DNA of 64,000 nt. Origin: Legionella sp. MW5194. GTDB taxonomy: Bacteria; Pseudomonadota; Gammaproteobacteria; Legionellales; Legionellaceae. The notes beneath the pieces were generated by a model. It had not been told where the DNA came from and did not search any database. It worked only from the letters and a program-made list of their open reading frames with translations. The DNA lies in assembly GCF_016864235.1 (NCBI RefSeq), contig NZ_CP045732.1, positions 1,736,001-1,800,000 of the forward strand, read 5' to 3'. Positions 16,150 to 25,140 of this stretch are shown piece by piece (position 1 is the first letter of the stretch; every line of letters begins with the position of its first letter). Position numbers and translations under genes: made by a program.

Positions 16150-17208
16150 TTAGACCTCCATACTCAGTCTGGGCTGTGTATTTTCCTGTTCCTTAGAAGG
16201 TGTGGGTAAGGATGAGAATGCAGCGGTATCTGGAACTGCCGCGGAAGTCTCTGGACATGAAAAAAAGGACAACTTCCATTGGCTCGACTTGACTAACGCA
16301 CTCTTGGTAATGCATCGCTGCGTAGGCGAAGCAACTATTCCTTCCGGTTTTTTAGCATCGATTAAGATGGTTTCATTGTCCATCAATAAGGACTGAATCG
16401 TTGCTAAAAAAGCCTCACGTTGCTCAGGTTGATACATCCACTCGCCAATATTGCTGACATAGACCGTATCAATGCGCATGGCATTATTAATCAGCAGATT
16501 TTGAACGGATTTAAACACGTTATCGGCACAAATGCTTTCGGTAATGACAGCGATTTTATCGGTCATTGCCAATGTGCGAATGTGCTTATAACGCTCGGTC
16601 GTGTAAAGCCAGCTTGTTTCACGAAGCCTTTCCAAATCGACTTCTTCAAGTACAGTGAAATGCTCAGGATAAGGCGGTTCATCACTGACATTCAGACAAA
16701 ATTTGATGCTTTTGGGCTTTATTTTTCCCAATACCGAGGAGCGTGATGTATCCCTGGTGCCGCCATAATGGTACTTTTTAACAAATGCAGTCATTTTTTC
16801 AATGAAGGCGTCTTTGTCCTCACATTGTCTCACGTATTTTAAAGCGGTGGCTAAGAACAAGGTGTTTTCAGGATTAATATCACAGATTAACCCTCTGGAC
16901 GATAAACGTTGAGCCATGATGTCAAAATTATGCCAGCCTGAAAAACCAATATGTACCCCTCCTTCGACTCGAGGGAATAAATCCAAAGTCTTGGCAGTCT
17001 GTACAACACCACTTTCATTGGTGTTGATGTATACTCCGCTTTGATTGGGAAAAGGATATAAAATCGCGTGGTTTTCAAATTGACGAAGCCGTTTTGAAAA
17101 GGGATCTTCCTTTATTCCTTTGATGGGTTTGCGGGGAACCGGTACATATTCTACCGACGATGGTTCAGGTTTCGATTCTGTTTTAAAGTTTTGCATGACG
17201 TACAACAT
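16150..17208 (-). CDS. Hypothetical protein, possible effector (352 aa)
   Basis: A soluble 352-residue protein. GVHIGFSGWHNFDIMAQRL followed by GLICDINPENT (residues about 84-116) resembles the first strands of a SAM-dependent methyltransferase fold, with DINP in the place of the acidic strand-2 motif. DKIAVITESICADNVFKSV and TVYVSNIGEWM further on could be strands 4 and 5. The glycine loop is not canonical, so catalytic activity is uncertain. The C-terminal 30 residues are polar (PSKEQENTQPRLSMEV at the end). A second ATG at 17196 is an equally good start; neither has a clear ribosome site. The location among effector-like genes suggests the same role, unproven. Confidence 0.6.
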   Translation of the reverse strand: MLYVMQNFKTESKPEPSSVEYVPVPRKPIKGIKEDPFSKRLRQFENHAILYPFPNQSGVYINTNESGVVQTAKTLDLFPRVEGGVHIGFSGWHNFDIMAQRLSSRGLICDINPENTLFLATALKYVRQCEDKDAFIEKMTAFVKKYHYGGTRDTSRSSVLGKIKPKSIKFCLNVSDEPPYPEHFTVLEEVDLERLRETSWLYTTERYKHIRTLAMTDKIAVITESICADNVFKSVQNLLINNAMRIDTVYVSNIGEWMYQPEQREAFLATIQSLLMDNETILIDAKKPEGIVASPTQRCITKSALVKSSQWKLSFFSCPETSAAVPDTAAFSSLPTPSKEQENTQPRLSMEV

Positions 17209-17322
17209 TTATTCGACATGCGCTACATTATAAGGACGAATTATTAAGAAAAGATTAATCAGCGTGTGAAGAGTGCCCAACTGATCTATCACAAAACGTT
17301 CAGGCATTAACCCCTGTTAACG

Positions 17323-17350
17323 GTCCCACTGCCGATAGCGGCAGTGGGAC
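17323..17350. terminator. Perfect 12-bp GC-rich hairpin
   Basis: GTCCCACTGCCG (17323-17334) and CGGCAGTGGGAC (17339-17350) form a perfect stem with a 4-base loop, directly downstream of the stop of the 93-residue minus-strand gene. There is no U-tract, so it may be an intrinsic terminator of the non-U type or an mRNA 3'-end stabiliser. Confidence 0.55.
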
Positions 17351-17367
17351 TAAACGCGGGCAATGGT

Positions 17368-17649
17368 TTAAGCGTTCGGAGGTTGGGGAATACTCTTCAA
17401 TTGCGCTTTCACTAACTTCGTGATCTCATCCAGCATGTACTCGCAGGCGTCCTGATTGTTCGGGTACTGTTTGTAGATGGTGTTGGTTAAAAACGCCGAC
17501 AGCGCCTGGGCCACCAATTGACGGCTGCGTAACGGATTAGGCAATTGCTCTACCGATTTCTGCAGGGCTGACAACAGGTTTTGTCCGACAAAATTCATCG
17601 CTTTGGTATACTCTTCGGCCGTTAAGGCATCGTTTTGAGTCGCGTTCAT
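17368..17649 (-). CDS. Small helical hypothetical protein (93 aa)
   Basis: A 93-residue protein, mostly helical (EEYTKAMNFVGQNLLSALQKS), ending in SIPQPPNA. The ATG at 17649 has AAGGA six bases upstream and is preferred over an in-frame TTG at 17664. No motif is recognised. A strong hairpin follows the gene. The compact size and helical pattern would suit a chaperone or antitoxin-like role, but nothing in the sequence proves this. Confidence 0.6.
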   Translation of the reverse strand: MNATQNDALTAEEYTKAMNFVGQNLLSALQKSVEQLPNPLRSRQLVAQALSAFLTNTIYKQYPNNQDACEYMLDEITKLVKAQLKSIPQPPNA

Positions 17650-17790
17650 GCTCCGTCCTTTCAATCAGTAAGGCACGCGATTATAGAGTGTCTCTCCACG
17701 GAGTGCAATGCTGAGAGCCGGTGTAAAACCATGAACAAGAAAGGCAACTCGGAAGATTGCCTTTTTAACGGATTAAGAATAGCGATGGGG

Positions 17791-20406
17791 TTATTTTGAA
17801 GAGCGCGGAGAGGCGCTATCGCCAGGCAATTCAAACCTCGCTACGTTGCTCTGGCTTTTTTCCAGCGTTTTACCCAGTGGATTAAAAAACCGATTACTAC
17901 GACCACAGAGCATTGTCCACTCCTCGGCTTCTTTGGCTGTCACCATGACGCCGGGGTGCAATTCTCGTGCATTGGCCTTTTCCGTTTCTATCCTCATTTT
18001 TTCCTGGTATAAGAAAGGCCTTAATTCAATAAGCAATCGAATAACCATGTCTGCCGTTTTCTTTTCCCTGTAATCCTGCTGCAGATAAATGTCATTTTGA
18101 TTATCTACCAGTGGGTTTCCGTGCTCAAGGTAATTTCGAAATGCTCTTAAATCAGCGTAGCTGTTTGCTATCAAAGGACAAAGGGCCATTTTTTTGTAGG
18201 TCTTGAGGGTTTCCAGGTGTTGTAGAATTTGGCCAATGTTGTATTCCAGCGCATCATTCAATTTGGAGTTGCTCACCAGGCGACTGGACAGAGTCTTGCT
18301 TCCCTGCTGATAGCATTTCTGCCATTCATCGGTTGTGTTGAAGGGTGACGGAGCCATCCAAAACCCTTCTTGTATGAGAAATTCTTCAATATCAGACAGA
18401 GATTCAATGGCGGCCTCGATGCGTTTTAAAGGATTGAGCTGATGTTCTTTTTTTACTGGCTCAAGTAAGTATTTTGCCAATTTTCGGATGCCGTCCAACC
18501 CTTGAAATTTAGCCTCTCTCTCCACCTCTCGTTTTTCACAGGCCTCTTTTTCGTCCAACCTTTTCTGTTCTCTTTCAGCGAGCGTTAAGGAAGGTTTGGC
18601 GATGGTTCTGTCCAACAGGCTGCTTAATTCCTTGTATTTTTCTCCCATTTCCTTGCGTGGCAGGCATTGTAAAATCATTCCCTTCTGCTTTTTAGAGACC
18701 ACTCCAGCCTGGCCTGCAAAAATGGTTAGGCAGAGTTCAATCATATCAGGTGGCGCTTTGAATTTTTCCAAATAAAGGATAAACTCTTTTTCACTCGCTG
18801 ACATGACGTGTCGTGGAGGGACGGCTTGATCTTTCAAATCAGCCTCCTGCTTACCCGTGTTATTGTTGTTGCTGGCATCACTTCCTTTCTGGGAACTCGC
18901 GGCCTCCTGTTTTAACAGCTTTTGCCAGAAAAACTCAGGATCATGATTGTATGTCCCAAGGCTTTGTTCGCGTAACCAGATAAGATGATTTAATTTTTTT
19001 CCAAGTTCTTCCAGATCATTGACAAAAACCTGCTGCAACCACACATTATTATTTAAAAATTGACCGATTCGGTATTTTAAATCTTTTTCATCCTGATGCG
19101 TAAGCGCATCGCGTATGACAATAAACGCTCGCCAATCCGTGCCTGGATCAAGATCAATTAAAAATCTGGAAAAATTCTTACCGGTGATTAACTCACCCAG
19201 GCTCTGAAGACGACGCAGAGCAGCATGCAATTCTACCTTTTTAGCCGTATCAAAGTTGGGATTTAAGTTAAGCAAGTTGATATGTGGCGCTCCAGGATCC
19301 GACCATACCGGTATTTTCATACGGGCAGTACTGTCTTGACTCAGGTTCAACAACCTGATTAAGGTGTGAATGTCATTGATGTAAGTAATCAGGCATTTAC
19401 TGACCGCCAATTCCGGTTTCGAAACAATAACCTGCTTATCAGGTGAGACCAACCTCATGTAGATCATGTGAAAAAAATTCTTTAGCGAAGGAAGATCCTT
19501 TTCAATAATGGTCAACACAGCACGAGGAATGATCAGTTGTAGATCACCTGCCTCAGCGATTAAAGCGAACGCGCTGTCAACCAATTGCTTTGATTTTTCC
19601 TGACCCAACTCGTCTATTGTTTTCCTGTTAAACAGGACGCTCGCCACCTTCTGCATCGAGGGCTCAATCATAATCCCACCCAAATGCTCAAATATAAGCC
19701 AGTTTAAAGACGATGTTTCGAGCACTTTATCAAATTGTCTTTTCACATCAGGAGACAATTGTTGAATCACGGCACACATTTTTGATATCAGGACGCGGTT
19801 TTGGCTATCTCGAGCATCTTTGATTGTCTGCACTGCCAAATCCGAAAGTTTTTTGGGCATTTTTTTAAAGCGAGAGTGAATGTCCTTGTATTTCAACAGG
19901 AAATCAATCAGCTTAAGGAGGTAGTCGATGCGTTTTAAATCGCTTGTGTCGTGACCAATGACTTCTTTCCTTAGATACTCAGAGTCATGTAAAAATTCAG
20001 GATGATAGTGTTGCTCAAATGAAGCAATGGCTTTGCGTTGTTTCCTGGCCATGATACGATCGGCTTCCTCATCCACTGCACCACCTGAGGTGAGTTCGTA
20101 ATAAAGGTTGATATTGCCATTATCCGCAGCCAATCGTAATGCACTCCGCCCATGCTGTTTCAGGCTCAGGTCAATGCCAAGATCATGGCGATGGAATAAC
20201 AGTATTTTTATCAGTCTCAAGCCTTCATAATCGTCCATGCCGCAATGCATACACACCAGATAAAATGCTTTTTCAAACTGATGATTGGATAGGTGCGTTT
20301 CAATCGATTTGCCCTCTTTTAATTTATTAAAATCGATTTGTTTAATTTCCCGAACCACGTCTTCAAACATTGCTTTACCCGGTAGAACGATAATTACAGC
20401 CTGCAT
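17791..20406 (-). CDS. Large effector-like protein with ankyrin repeats and two HEPN-type motifs
   Basis: An 871-residue soluble protein. Residues about 40-110 hold ankyrin-like repeats (KQHGRSALRLAADNGNINL). Two segments follow the HEPN R-x4-6-H rule: R432-DALT-H437, preceded by LRRLQSLGELI and DWRAF, which mirrors the HepT-like layout; and R757-NYLE-H762 in ADLRAFRNYLEHG. HEPN domains are often metal-independent RNases or nucleotidyltransferase partners. A Lys/Glu-rich coiled coil spans about 605-635 between them. The ATG at 20370 is an alternative start. No antitoxin gene is adjacent. The tail (PGDSASPRSSK) is polar. Identity as a Dot/Icm effector is inference from size, ankyrins and context. 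Confidence 0.6.
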   Translation of the reverse strand: MQAVIIVLPGKAMFEDVVREIKQIDFNKLKEGKSIETHLSNHQFEKAFYLVCMHCGMDDYEGLRLIKILLFHRHDLGIDLSLKQHGRSALRLAADNGNINLYYELTSGGAVDEEADRIMARKQRKAIASFEQHYHPEFLHDSEYLRKEVIGHDTSDLKRIDYLLKLIDFLLKYKDIHSRFKKMPKKLSDLAVQTIKDARDSQNRVLISKMCAVIQQLSPDVKRQFDKVLETSSLNWLIFEHLGGIMIEPSMQKVASVLFNRKTIDELGQEKSKQLVDSAFALIAEAGDLQLIIPRAVLTIIEKDLPSLKNFFHMIYMRLVSPDKQVIVSKPELAVSKCLITYINDIHTLIRLLNLSQDSTARMKIPVWSDPGAPHINLLNLNPNFDTAKKVELHAALRRLQSLGELITGKNFSRFLIDLDPGTDWRAFIVIRDALTHQDEKDLKYRIGQFLNNNVWLQQVFVNDLEELGKKLNHLIWLREQSLGTYNHDPEFFWQKLLKQEAASSQKGSDASNNNNTGKQEADLKDQAVPPRHVMSASEKEFILYLEKFKAPPDMIELCLTIFAGQAGVVSKKQKGMILQCLPRKEMGEKYKELSSLLDRTIAKPSLTLAEREQKRLDEKEACEKREVEREAKFQGLDGIRKLAKYLLEPVKKEHQLNPLKRIEAAIESLSDIEEFLIQEGFWMAPSPFNTTDEWQKCYQQGSKTLSSRLVSNSKLNDALEYNIGQILQHLETLKTYKKMALCPLIANSYADLRAFRNYLEHGNPLVDNQNDIYLQQDYREKKTADMVIRLLIELRPFLYQEKMRIETEKANARELHPGVMVTAKEAEEWTMLCGRSNRFFNPLGKTLEKSQSNVARFELPGDSASPRSSK

Positions 20407-20548
20407 TGTATTGGCGCAACATTAAGGAAAAATTAATTTGAGCATCAATAACTCAATCTTCATTACTTTTGACTACGCCATCGCTTAAGACTCCCATAAG
20501 ATTTAATTTGTACAATATACGCACATTGAATTCATTTTGACTTAAATC

Positions 20549-22393
20549 ATGCCCTTTAGTATCGATCTGAAAACCGTGCAACAGACCAAGCAATGGACTT
20601 TTAGGCAAACCGAAGAAGCCCTGCATCTACAAACCCTTCTCGAACATGGTGACCGCAAAGGCTATATCCAACGTTTGCGTGAACTTAATGACACACACAA
20701 ATTCACTCGCACACAAGGGAAAATATATGAATTGTTTGATGAAGGGGAAATGATTCAGGTCCCCATCAAGTTTCAAGTTAAAAAATCAGTCATTACCTGG
20801 TCATTTATTGCCCCTTTCGATAGGACTCACCAGTCATTCCGCGATGAGGTTTTCAATACAGCCGCCAAAGCGCATGCCTGCGTTGCCAATTCCTGTGAAA
20901 CGTATTACCGGGGTACAGACCACCTCCATTTAAAAGAAATGCACAGTTACGCTGAGGAAGCGTTTTTCAACCACAACCACTACCGTACAGCCAATGGTGG
21001 TCCTATTACCCCGGTTGAAGTGTATGAACATTTATTTGGTTTTTACGCGCAGCAGGAAGGCAGAAAATTTATACCGACCACAGGGGAGAGGGATAATATT
21101 ATTTTAACCTTTGCCGTGTATTGGGCTAATTTTAATGCGGATATTCGCTATGTCGCGTTTTCCTTTCTTCCTCACGAAGGAGGACGCGCACAGGTGCTGC
21201 ATCAATTAAAAGAAATTGCACGGATTGGTCGCTTAACGCCCGATCAGGCTGAAAAGGAAATTGACACCTTTTTTGACTCTGAGCATGGTAAAAACATGCT
21301 GCACCTTACCAGGAATCACGATTTTCCAAATGTCGAAGAAATCAAGACGTTCATCAAATCCAATTACCGCAAACTGTATAATAAATACGCGCCAGCAATT
21401 GAATTGGAAATTGCGTCCAATACGTCGATGGAGTCGTATGCAATAGCATCCACGCCGACTTCGACACCCAGCAGCAGCCGATCAAGTCCCAGGGATGAAT
21501 ACTTAGCCGGCCCCGATCAGGCCTTTGATGAAATTGACCACCTGGAGTACGAAACTTTTGCTCGCGATTTAACCAAGCACTGCCAAAGCGTCAGGAAAGA
21601 ACTCCTGCAGGATTTAGACCTGGTCGATTTTCGCAAGGGACTTATGCTTTATTATGCGCTGTGTACTGCCCAAAAATGCGCCTTAGCCTACCCGAATGAC
21701 AAGGGCGTACGATTCCACAAGGATTTTTTAACCAACGAATTCATTCAGCACATGCTGAATGAGTTGCCCTGCCTGAAGCCGGGTGTGTCCTCTCTTCCGG
21801 AAGTGGATTCATTGAATAAACTGGTTACCTGGATCAAAGAGGCGCCACCTGAGCTTGAAGCGTGGATTAATTGGGTTCGTGTAAACGGCTCACGCGGTCT
21901 GGGTGCAGAAATAGGGGGGGTTCGCTCAAAAACTGGTCAAGTGGATCTCAGTCAGGCCATTCCCAAGGAAGATCGAAAAGCGTCTGATAATGTGGCAGAG
22001 ATTGACTTTGAAAAAGTTGACTTACGAGAAGTTTTCTACCCTCGCTCCCATTCATCCAAGGACGAAACGGAGGATAATCCAATTGACAACCACGCCGAAG
22101 GATTGATTAGTCAGCTCAATCGATATCTTCAGGACCTGGTGAAACAACGGTTAGTGTCTTCCTCGCAACCGATAGAGCCCTTTAAAGCCAAAGTTCAGAT
22201 TATCGAGTTGGCTTTGTCGGTGCTCAAAGGCAAGGAAGATGTCAATAAATTGCTCATCCTGTCCGCTTCCCAAGAAGAATGGCAGGCGTCTCATCCTGGG
22301 TTCACAAGCAAACTGGAAAGTCTCATTGATGAAGTGATACGCTTTAAGTCGCCGACACCGCGGGATGAGTTGGTTGTGCACACAGGACTCTAG
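20549..22393 (+). CDS. Hypothetical protein, effector-like (614 aa)
   Basis: A 614-residue soluble protein transcribed divergently from the HEPN-motif gene. Two regions of about 280 residues are joined by a Ser/Thr/Pro linker (STPTSTPSSSRSSPRDEY, about residues 300-318). The first contains many His and aromatic residues (SFRDEVFNTAAKAHACVANS, HSYAEEAFFNHNHY), reminiscent of a nucleic-acid- or metal-binding fold, but I recognise no family. The second is helical and acidic. There is no signal peptide. Linker and context suggest a multi-domain secreted effector. Confidence 0.6.
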   Translation: MPFSIDLKTVQQTKQWTFRQTEEALHLQTLLEHGDRKGYIQRLRELNDTHKFTRTQGKIYELFDEGEMIQVPIKFQVKKSVITWSFIAPFDRTHQSFRDEVFNTAAKAHACVANSCETYYRGTDHLHLKEMHSYAEEAFFNHNHYRTANGGPITPVEVYEHLFGFYAQQEGRKFIPTTGERDNIILTFAVYWANFNADIRYVAFSFLPHEGGRAQVLHQLKEIARIGRLTPDQAEKEIDTFFDSEHGKNMLHLTRNHDFPNVEEIKTFIKSNYRKLYNKYAPAIELEIASNTSMESYAIASTPTSTPSSSRSSPRDEYLAGPDQAFDEIDHLEYETFARDLTKHCQSVRKELLQDLDLVDFRKGLMLYYALCTAQKCALAYPNDKGVRFHKDFLTNEFIQHMLNELPCLKPGVSSLPEVDSLNKLVTWIKEAPPELEAWINWVRVNGSRGLGAEIGGVRSKTGQVDLSQAIPKEDRKASDNVAEIDFEKVDLREVFYPRSHSSKDETEDNPIDNHAEGLISQLNRYLQDLVKQRLVSSSQPIEPFKAKVQIIELALSVLKGKEDVNKLLILSASQEEWQASHPGFTSKLESLIDEVIRFKSPTPRDELVVHTGL

Positions 22394-22461
22394 CCTTGTC
22401 ATGGTAGTATCCCTTCGTTTTTTTTGCTAAAGTAGCGCAAATTTAAATCATTGTGTGAATT

Positions 22462-23424
22462 ATGCCGAAACATGAAGGGAAAACCCACGAAAAAAAAGTA
22501 GCCTCGACTGGCGCCGCCGGCAGCAATCCGTCAGAGCCTGAAAAACAAGAAGGCGATGTCTATTCAAAAAAATCGCAATGGCTTGTTTTGGGTAACGGCA
22601 GCTATAACCGGGTATGGCGATCAGCGATGCCAGATCAATCGGGGTTTTATCGCGTCCTTAAATACCCCCTGCCGTCTAGCGACTCCTGTGTTACCGCTTT
22701 AAGCCATAATCAGAGGGGTGTAAGGCTCTGGAATGAAATTAATTCGCCATCCCGGACCGGCCTGCCTGAAGCCATAACCAGCCAGTCAGGCTGGATAGCC
22801 CCCTTCATTGCCGATACACGCCCCGCCACGGATGAAGAGACAGCCAATAAAGTGGTGGAATTGTATAAGGATACCCGACGCATTGTGCTGGATGCGGCAA
22901 CGCGCGGCAATGTGTTGACCCGTCTGGATTCAGGAGAGGTCATTGTGGTTGATGTGGACTTAGCGCTGAATCTGCGCACTTCCACGGCCAGCCTGAACTT
23001 TGCCAAGACGCTTCATGAGCGTTTTCAAAGTTACTGGAATGATCCCGATTTGAACAAAAGCATGCCAAACACATTAGAGATTACACGAAACCTGGTTTTT
23101 CTTGAAGAGCAGTTATCGAGTACGGACATTGATACGTTGGCTTCCGAAAATCATCTCACCCTGGATAACCTTAAGTCATTAAGCTGGTTAAGACGACATG
23201 AGAAGCCGCTAACGCAAGAATTGTTCCTTAAGCTGTCGGTGCTTCGCCAGGCTGACATTGAAATTAGCGACATCCTGTTTGAAAGCCTGACCAGCAACAA
23301 TGAAGAAAAGCTAAAAGAACAACCAAAAGTAAAGCAATCAAGTGTGTATCCCTTTTTCATGCCCGCCAACCAGGCCGCTCACGTCAACAAGGCATGTAAC
23401 CCGGAGACCAAACTGGCTTGCTAG
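22462..23424 (+). CDS. Protein-kinase-like protein, candidate effector
   Basis: A 320-residue protein with the landmarks of a divergent kinase fold: glycine loop LGNGSYNRVW at about 43-52, Lys67 in YRVLKYP, a possible helix-C Glu92, a catalytic-loop-like D144-AATRGN150, and a metal-binding-like VDVD at 163-166. The catalytic loop resembles aminoglycoside-phosphotransferase-like kinases more than eukaryotic HRD kinases. The N-terminal 30 residues are Lys/Glu-rich and probably disordered. The C-terminal third is helical with no clear domain. It lies 68 bases after the 614-residue gene and may be co-expressed. Activity is plausible because the key residues are retained, but the fold call is by eye. 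Confidence 0.6.
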   Translation: MPKHEGKTHEKKVASTGAAGSNPSEPEKQEGDVYSKKSQWLVLGNGSYNRVWRSAMPDQSGFYRVLKYPLPSSDSCVTALSHNQRGVRLWNEINSPSRTGLPEAITSQSGWIAPFIADTRPATDEETANKVVELYKDTRRIVLDAATRGNVLTRLDSGEVIVVDVDLALNLRTSTASLNFAKTLHERFQSYWNDPDLNKSMPNTLEITRNLVFLEEQLSSTDIDTLASENHLTLDNLKSLSWLRRHEKPLTQELFLKLSVLRQADIEISDILFESLTSNNEEKLKEQPKVKQSSVYPFFMPANQAAHVNKACNPETKLAC

Positions 23425-23517
23425 TCCATAATGCCTTAGTAACCTCACCGAGCGGGCAATGCTGACCGATCATGCAAGGCACTATAAAAATAAAGGCCAT
23501 TGTTATACGATATTTTA

Positions 23518-23547
23518 TTAGACTCTGCGTAATGAATTACTTATAAT
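23518..23547 (+). promoter_or_regulatory. Candidate sigma-70 promoter
   Basis: TTAGAC (23518-23523) and TATAAT (23542-23547) are separated by 18 bases, upstream of the gene at 23636. The -10 hexamer is a perfect consensus. Confidence 0.5.
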
Positions 23548-23635
23548 TGTGACGTTTATTTGTTCTTAGAATTCAAATAGATGGATTCATGTTTTATTTA
23601 TCAGCAGTTAAGCGACCTAAAGGAAAGGATACGAA

Positions 23636-24187
23636 ATGGGATATTCAGACACAGAATCATCAGACCAAGAGCAAGAAATCAGGTTTCTTCCATCTTCCGC
23701 TTCTTATCCGTTAACGGATCTTCATCGACATCGCATTCATCCGCCAACACGGGCTCTCCCAACGCGAGTCGCAAAAGCAGAGAAATTAACCGGGCAACTC
23801 TTCGATGCCATAGCCAATGGCATTACAAGTTATAACAATAAAGAAGAACGGAAAGGCATTGATAATGGCTATTTGACTTTGTTTCGGCATGGTTCGTATG
23901 GAGTAAAAATGGCGGACAACCTAAAAAAAAGTCTTGCCCAAAAATCATACAGTCAAATGCTTAACCTGCTGGACGACTTTTTTAATTCATCGGGTACTCA
24001 CTACAACAACCATTCGCTTGCTCCTTACTTATTGGACAAACTCAGTGAATTTTCGAAAACACTGGACTCCGCTTACCAGCCTGAAACAGGCAGCATGGCA
24101 TGGCCTGCCATTCTAATGCACCTTAAAAAGTACGAGAAAGAGCAAACAAACGAGTGCCTCGGCGATGAGATAAAATCCACTCTCTAA
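23636..24187 (+). CDS. Hypothetical protein, effector-like (183 aa)
   Basis: A 183-residue soluble protein with an AAGGAT ribosome site. The N-terminal 40 residues are acidic then basic and probably disordered. A helical core follows (VAKAEKLTGQLFDAIANGI, GYLTLFRHGSYGVKMADNLKK). The FRHGSYG stretch followed by a helical hairpin recalls short domains of unknown function that recur in Legionella effectors, but I cannot name the family with confidence. It is followed after 10 bases by the YdfG-like gene. Confidence 0.55.
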   Translation: MGYSDTESSDQEQEIRFLPSSASYPLTDLHRHRIHPPTRALPTRVAKAEKLTGQLFDAIANGITSYNNKEERKGIDNGYLTLFRHGSYGVKMADNLKKSLAQKSYSQMLNLLDDFFNSSGTHYNNHSLAPYLLDKLSEFSKTLDSAYQPETGSMAWPAILMHLKKYEKEQTNECLGDEIKSTL

Positions 24188-24197
24188 GGGGAAGCAC

Positions 24198-24968
24198 ATG
24201 TCGAGTCTGAAAAACAAAATTATTCTGATTACGGGTGCCTCCAGCGGCATTGGCGAAGCCTGCGCCCGGCTGTTTGCCTCACAAGGGGCACAATTGATTC
24301 TGACAGCCCGCCGAGTAGACAGGCTTAAAGCCCTGGCAGCGCAATTACAAAGCAAGTATGGCCATGCGCATTATGTTCAGGGTCTGGATGTCAGCGATTC
24401 CCTCGCTGTCAAAACCTTTGTGGAATCCTTGCCCATGCCCTGGCAAGGCATTGATGTATTACTCAATAATGCAGGACTTGCCTTAGGCAGCGATCCGGTT
24501 CAGGAAGGCCTCATTGACAATTGGGAAACCATGATTGATACCAATGTCAAAGGGCTTCTTTACATGACTCGTCATGTTCTGCCCGGGATGTTGAAACGGC
24601 AGCAAGGGCATATTGTGAATATTGGCTCCATTGCAGGCCAGGAGATCTATCCCAACGGCAATGTGTATTGTGCAAGCAAACATGCGGTCAGAGCCCTGTC
24701 CAAATCCATACGCCTTGACTTGATTGGAAGCCCCATTCGAGTCAGTGAAATTGCGCCCGGTGCGGTTGAAACGGAATTCAGTCTTGTACGCTGGCAAGAT
24801 GCCGAACGAGCGAAAACCTTTTATCAGGACTTTACCCCGCTTGCTGCGAAAGACATTGCGGATGCCGTTTTTTATTGTATTTCCGCGCCGCCACACGTCA
24901 ACATTGCCGAAATCACCATCCTGCCCACCGACCAGCGATCAGCCAACCACATTCATCGCAGGAAATAA
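24198..24968 (+). CDS. ydfG: NADP-dependent SDR oxidoreductase, YdfG-like
   Basis: A 256-residue classical short-chain dehydrogenase. The cofactor motif TGASSGIGEA is near residue 12, with TARRVDRL after strand 2 suggesting NADP preference. NNAGLALG, the catalytic Ser in NIGSIAGQ, and YCASKHA (YxxxK) are followed by EIAPGAVETEFS. The wording and length match E. coli YdfG, a 3-hydroxy acid dehydrogenase acting on serine, threonine and malonic semialdehyde. The ribosome site AAGGGGAAG precedes the ATG. The C-terminal tail is basic (NHIHRRK). The gene appears intact, in contrast to the frameshifted SDR near 5 kb. Confidence 0.85.
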   Translation: MSSLKNKIILITGASSGIGEACARLFASQGAQLILTARRVDRLKALAAQLQSKYGHAHYVQGLDVSDSLAVKTFVESLPMPWQGIDVLLNNAGLALGSDPVQEGLIDNWETMIDTNVKGLLYMTRHVLPGMLKRQQGHIVNIGSIAGQEIYPNGNVYCASKHAVRALSKSIRLDLIGSPIRVSEIAPGAVETEFSLVRWQDAERAKTFYQDFTPLAAKDIADAVFYCISAPPHVNIAEITILPTDQRSANHIHRRK

Positions 24969-25140
24969 TACCCTCTCACAATGCAGGCCTCTCTGCCTTA
25001 ACAATTTACTCCGCTTCCATTCTGAAGGCGATGACTTTGGGATGCCCTAAGAGCGAGGGAATCAGGCAAGCATGGGGTAACATTTTTTTTACAGTGGTCT
25101 ATAGTTATTACATGCTTCTCCTGTTGTCCGTTGTATCTAC

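Noticed and set aside
17791-20406. Complete HepT-MntA toxin-antitoxin module
   Set aside because: HEPN-type motifs are seen but no nucleotidyltransferase antitoxin gene is adjacent, and the protein is far longer than HepT.
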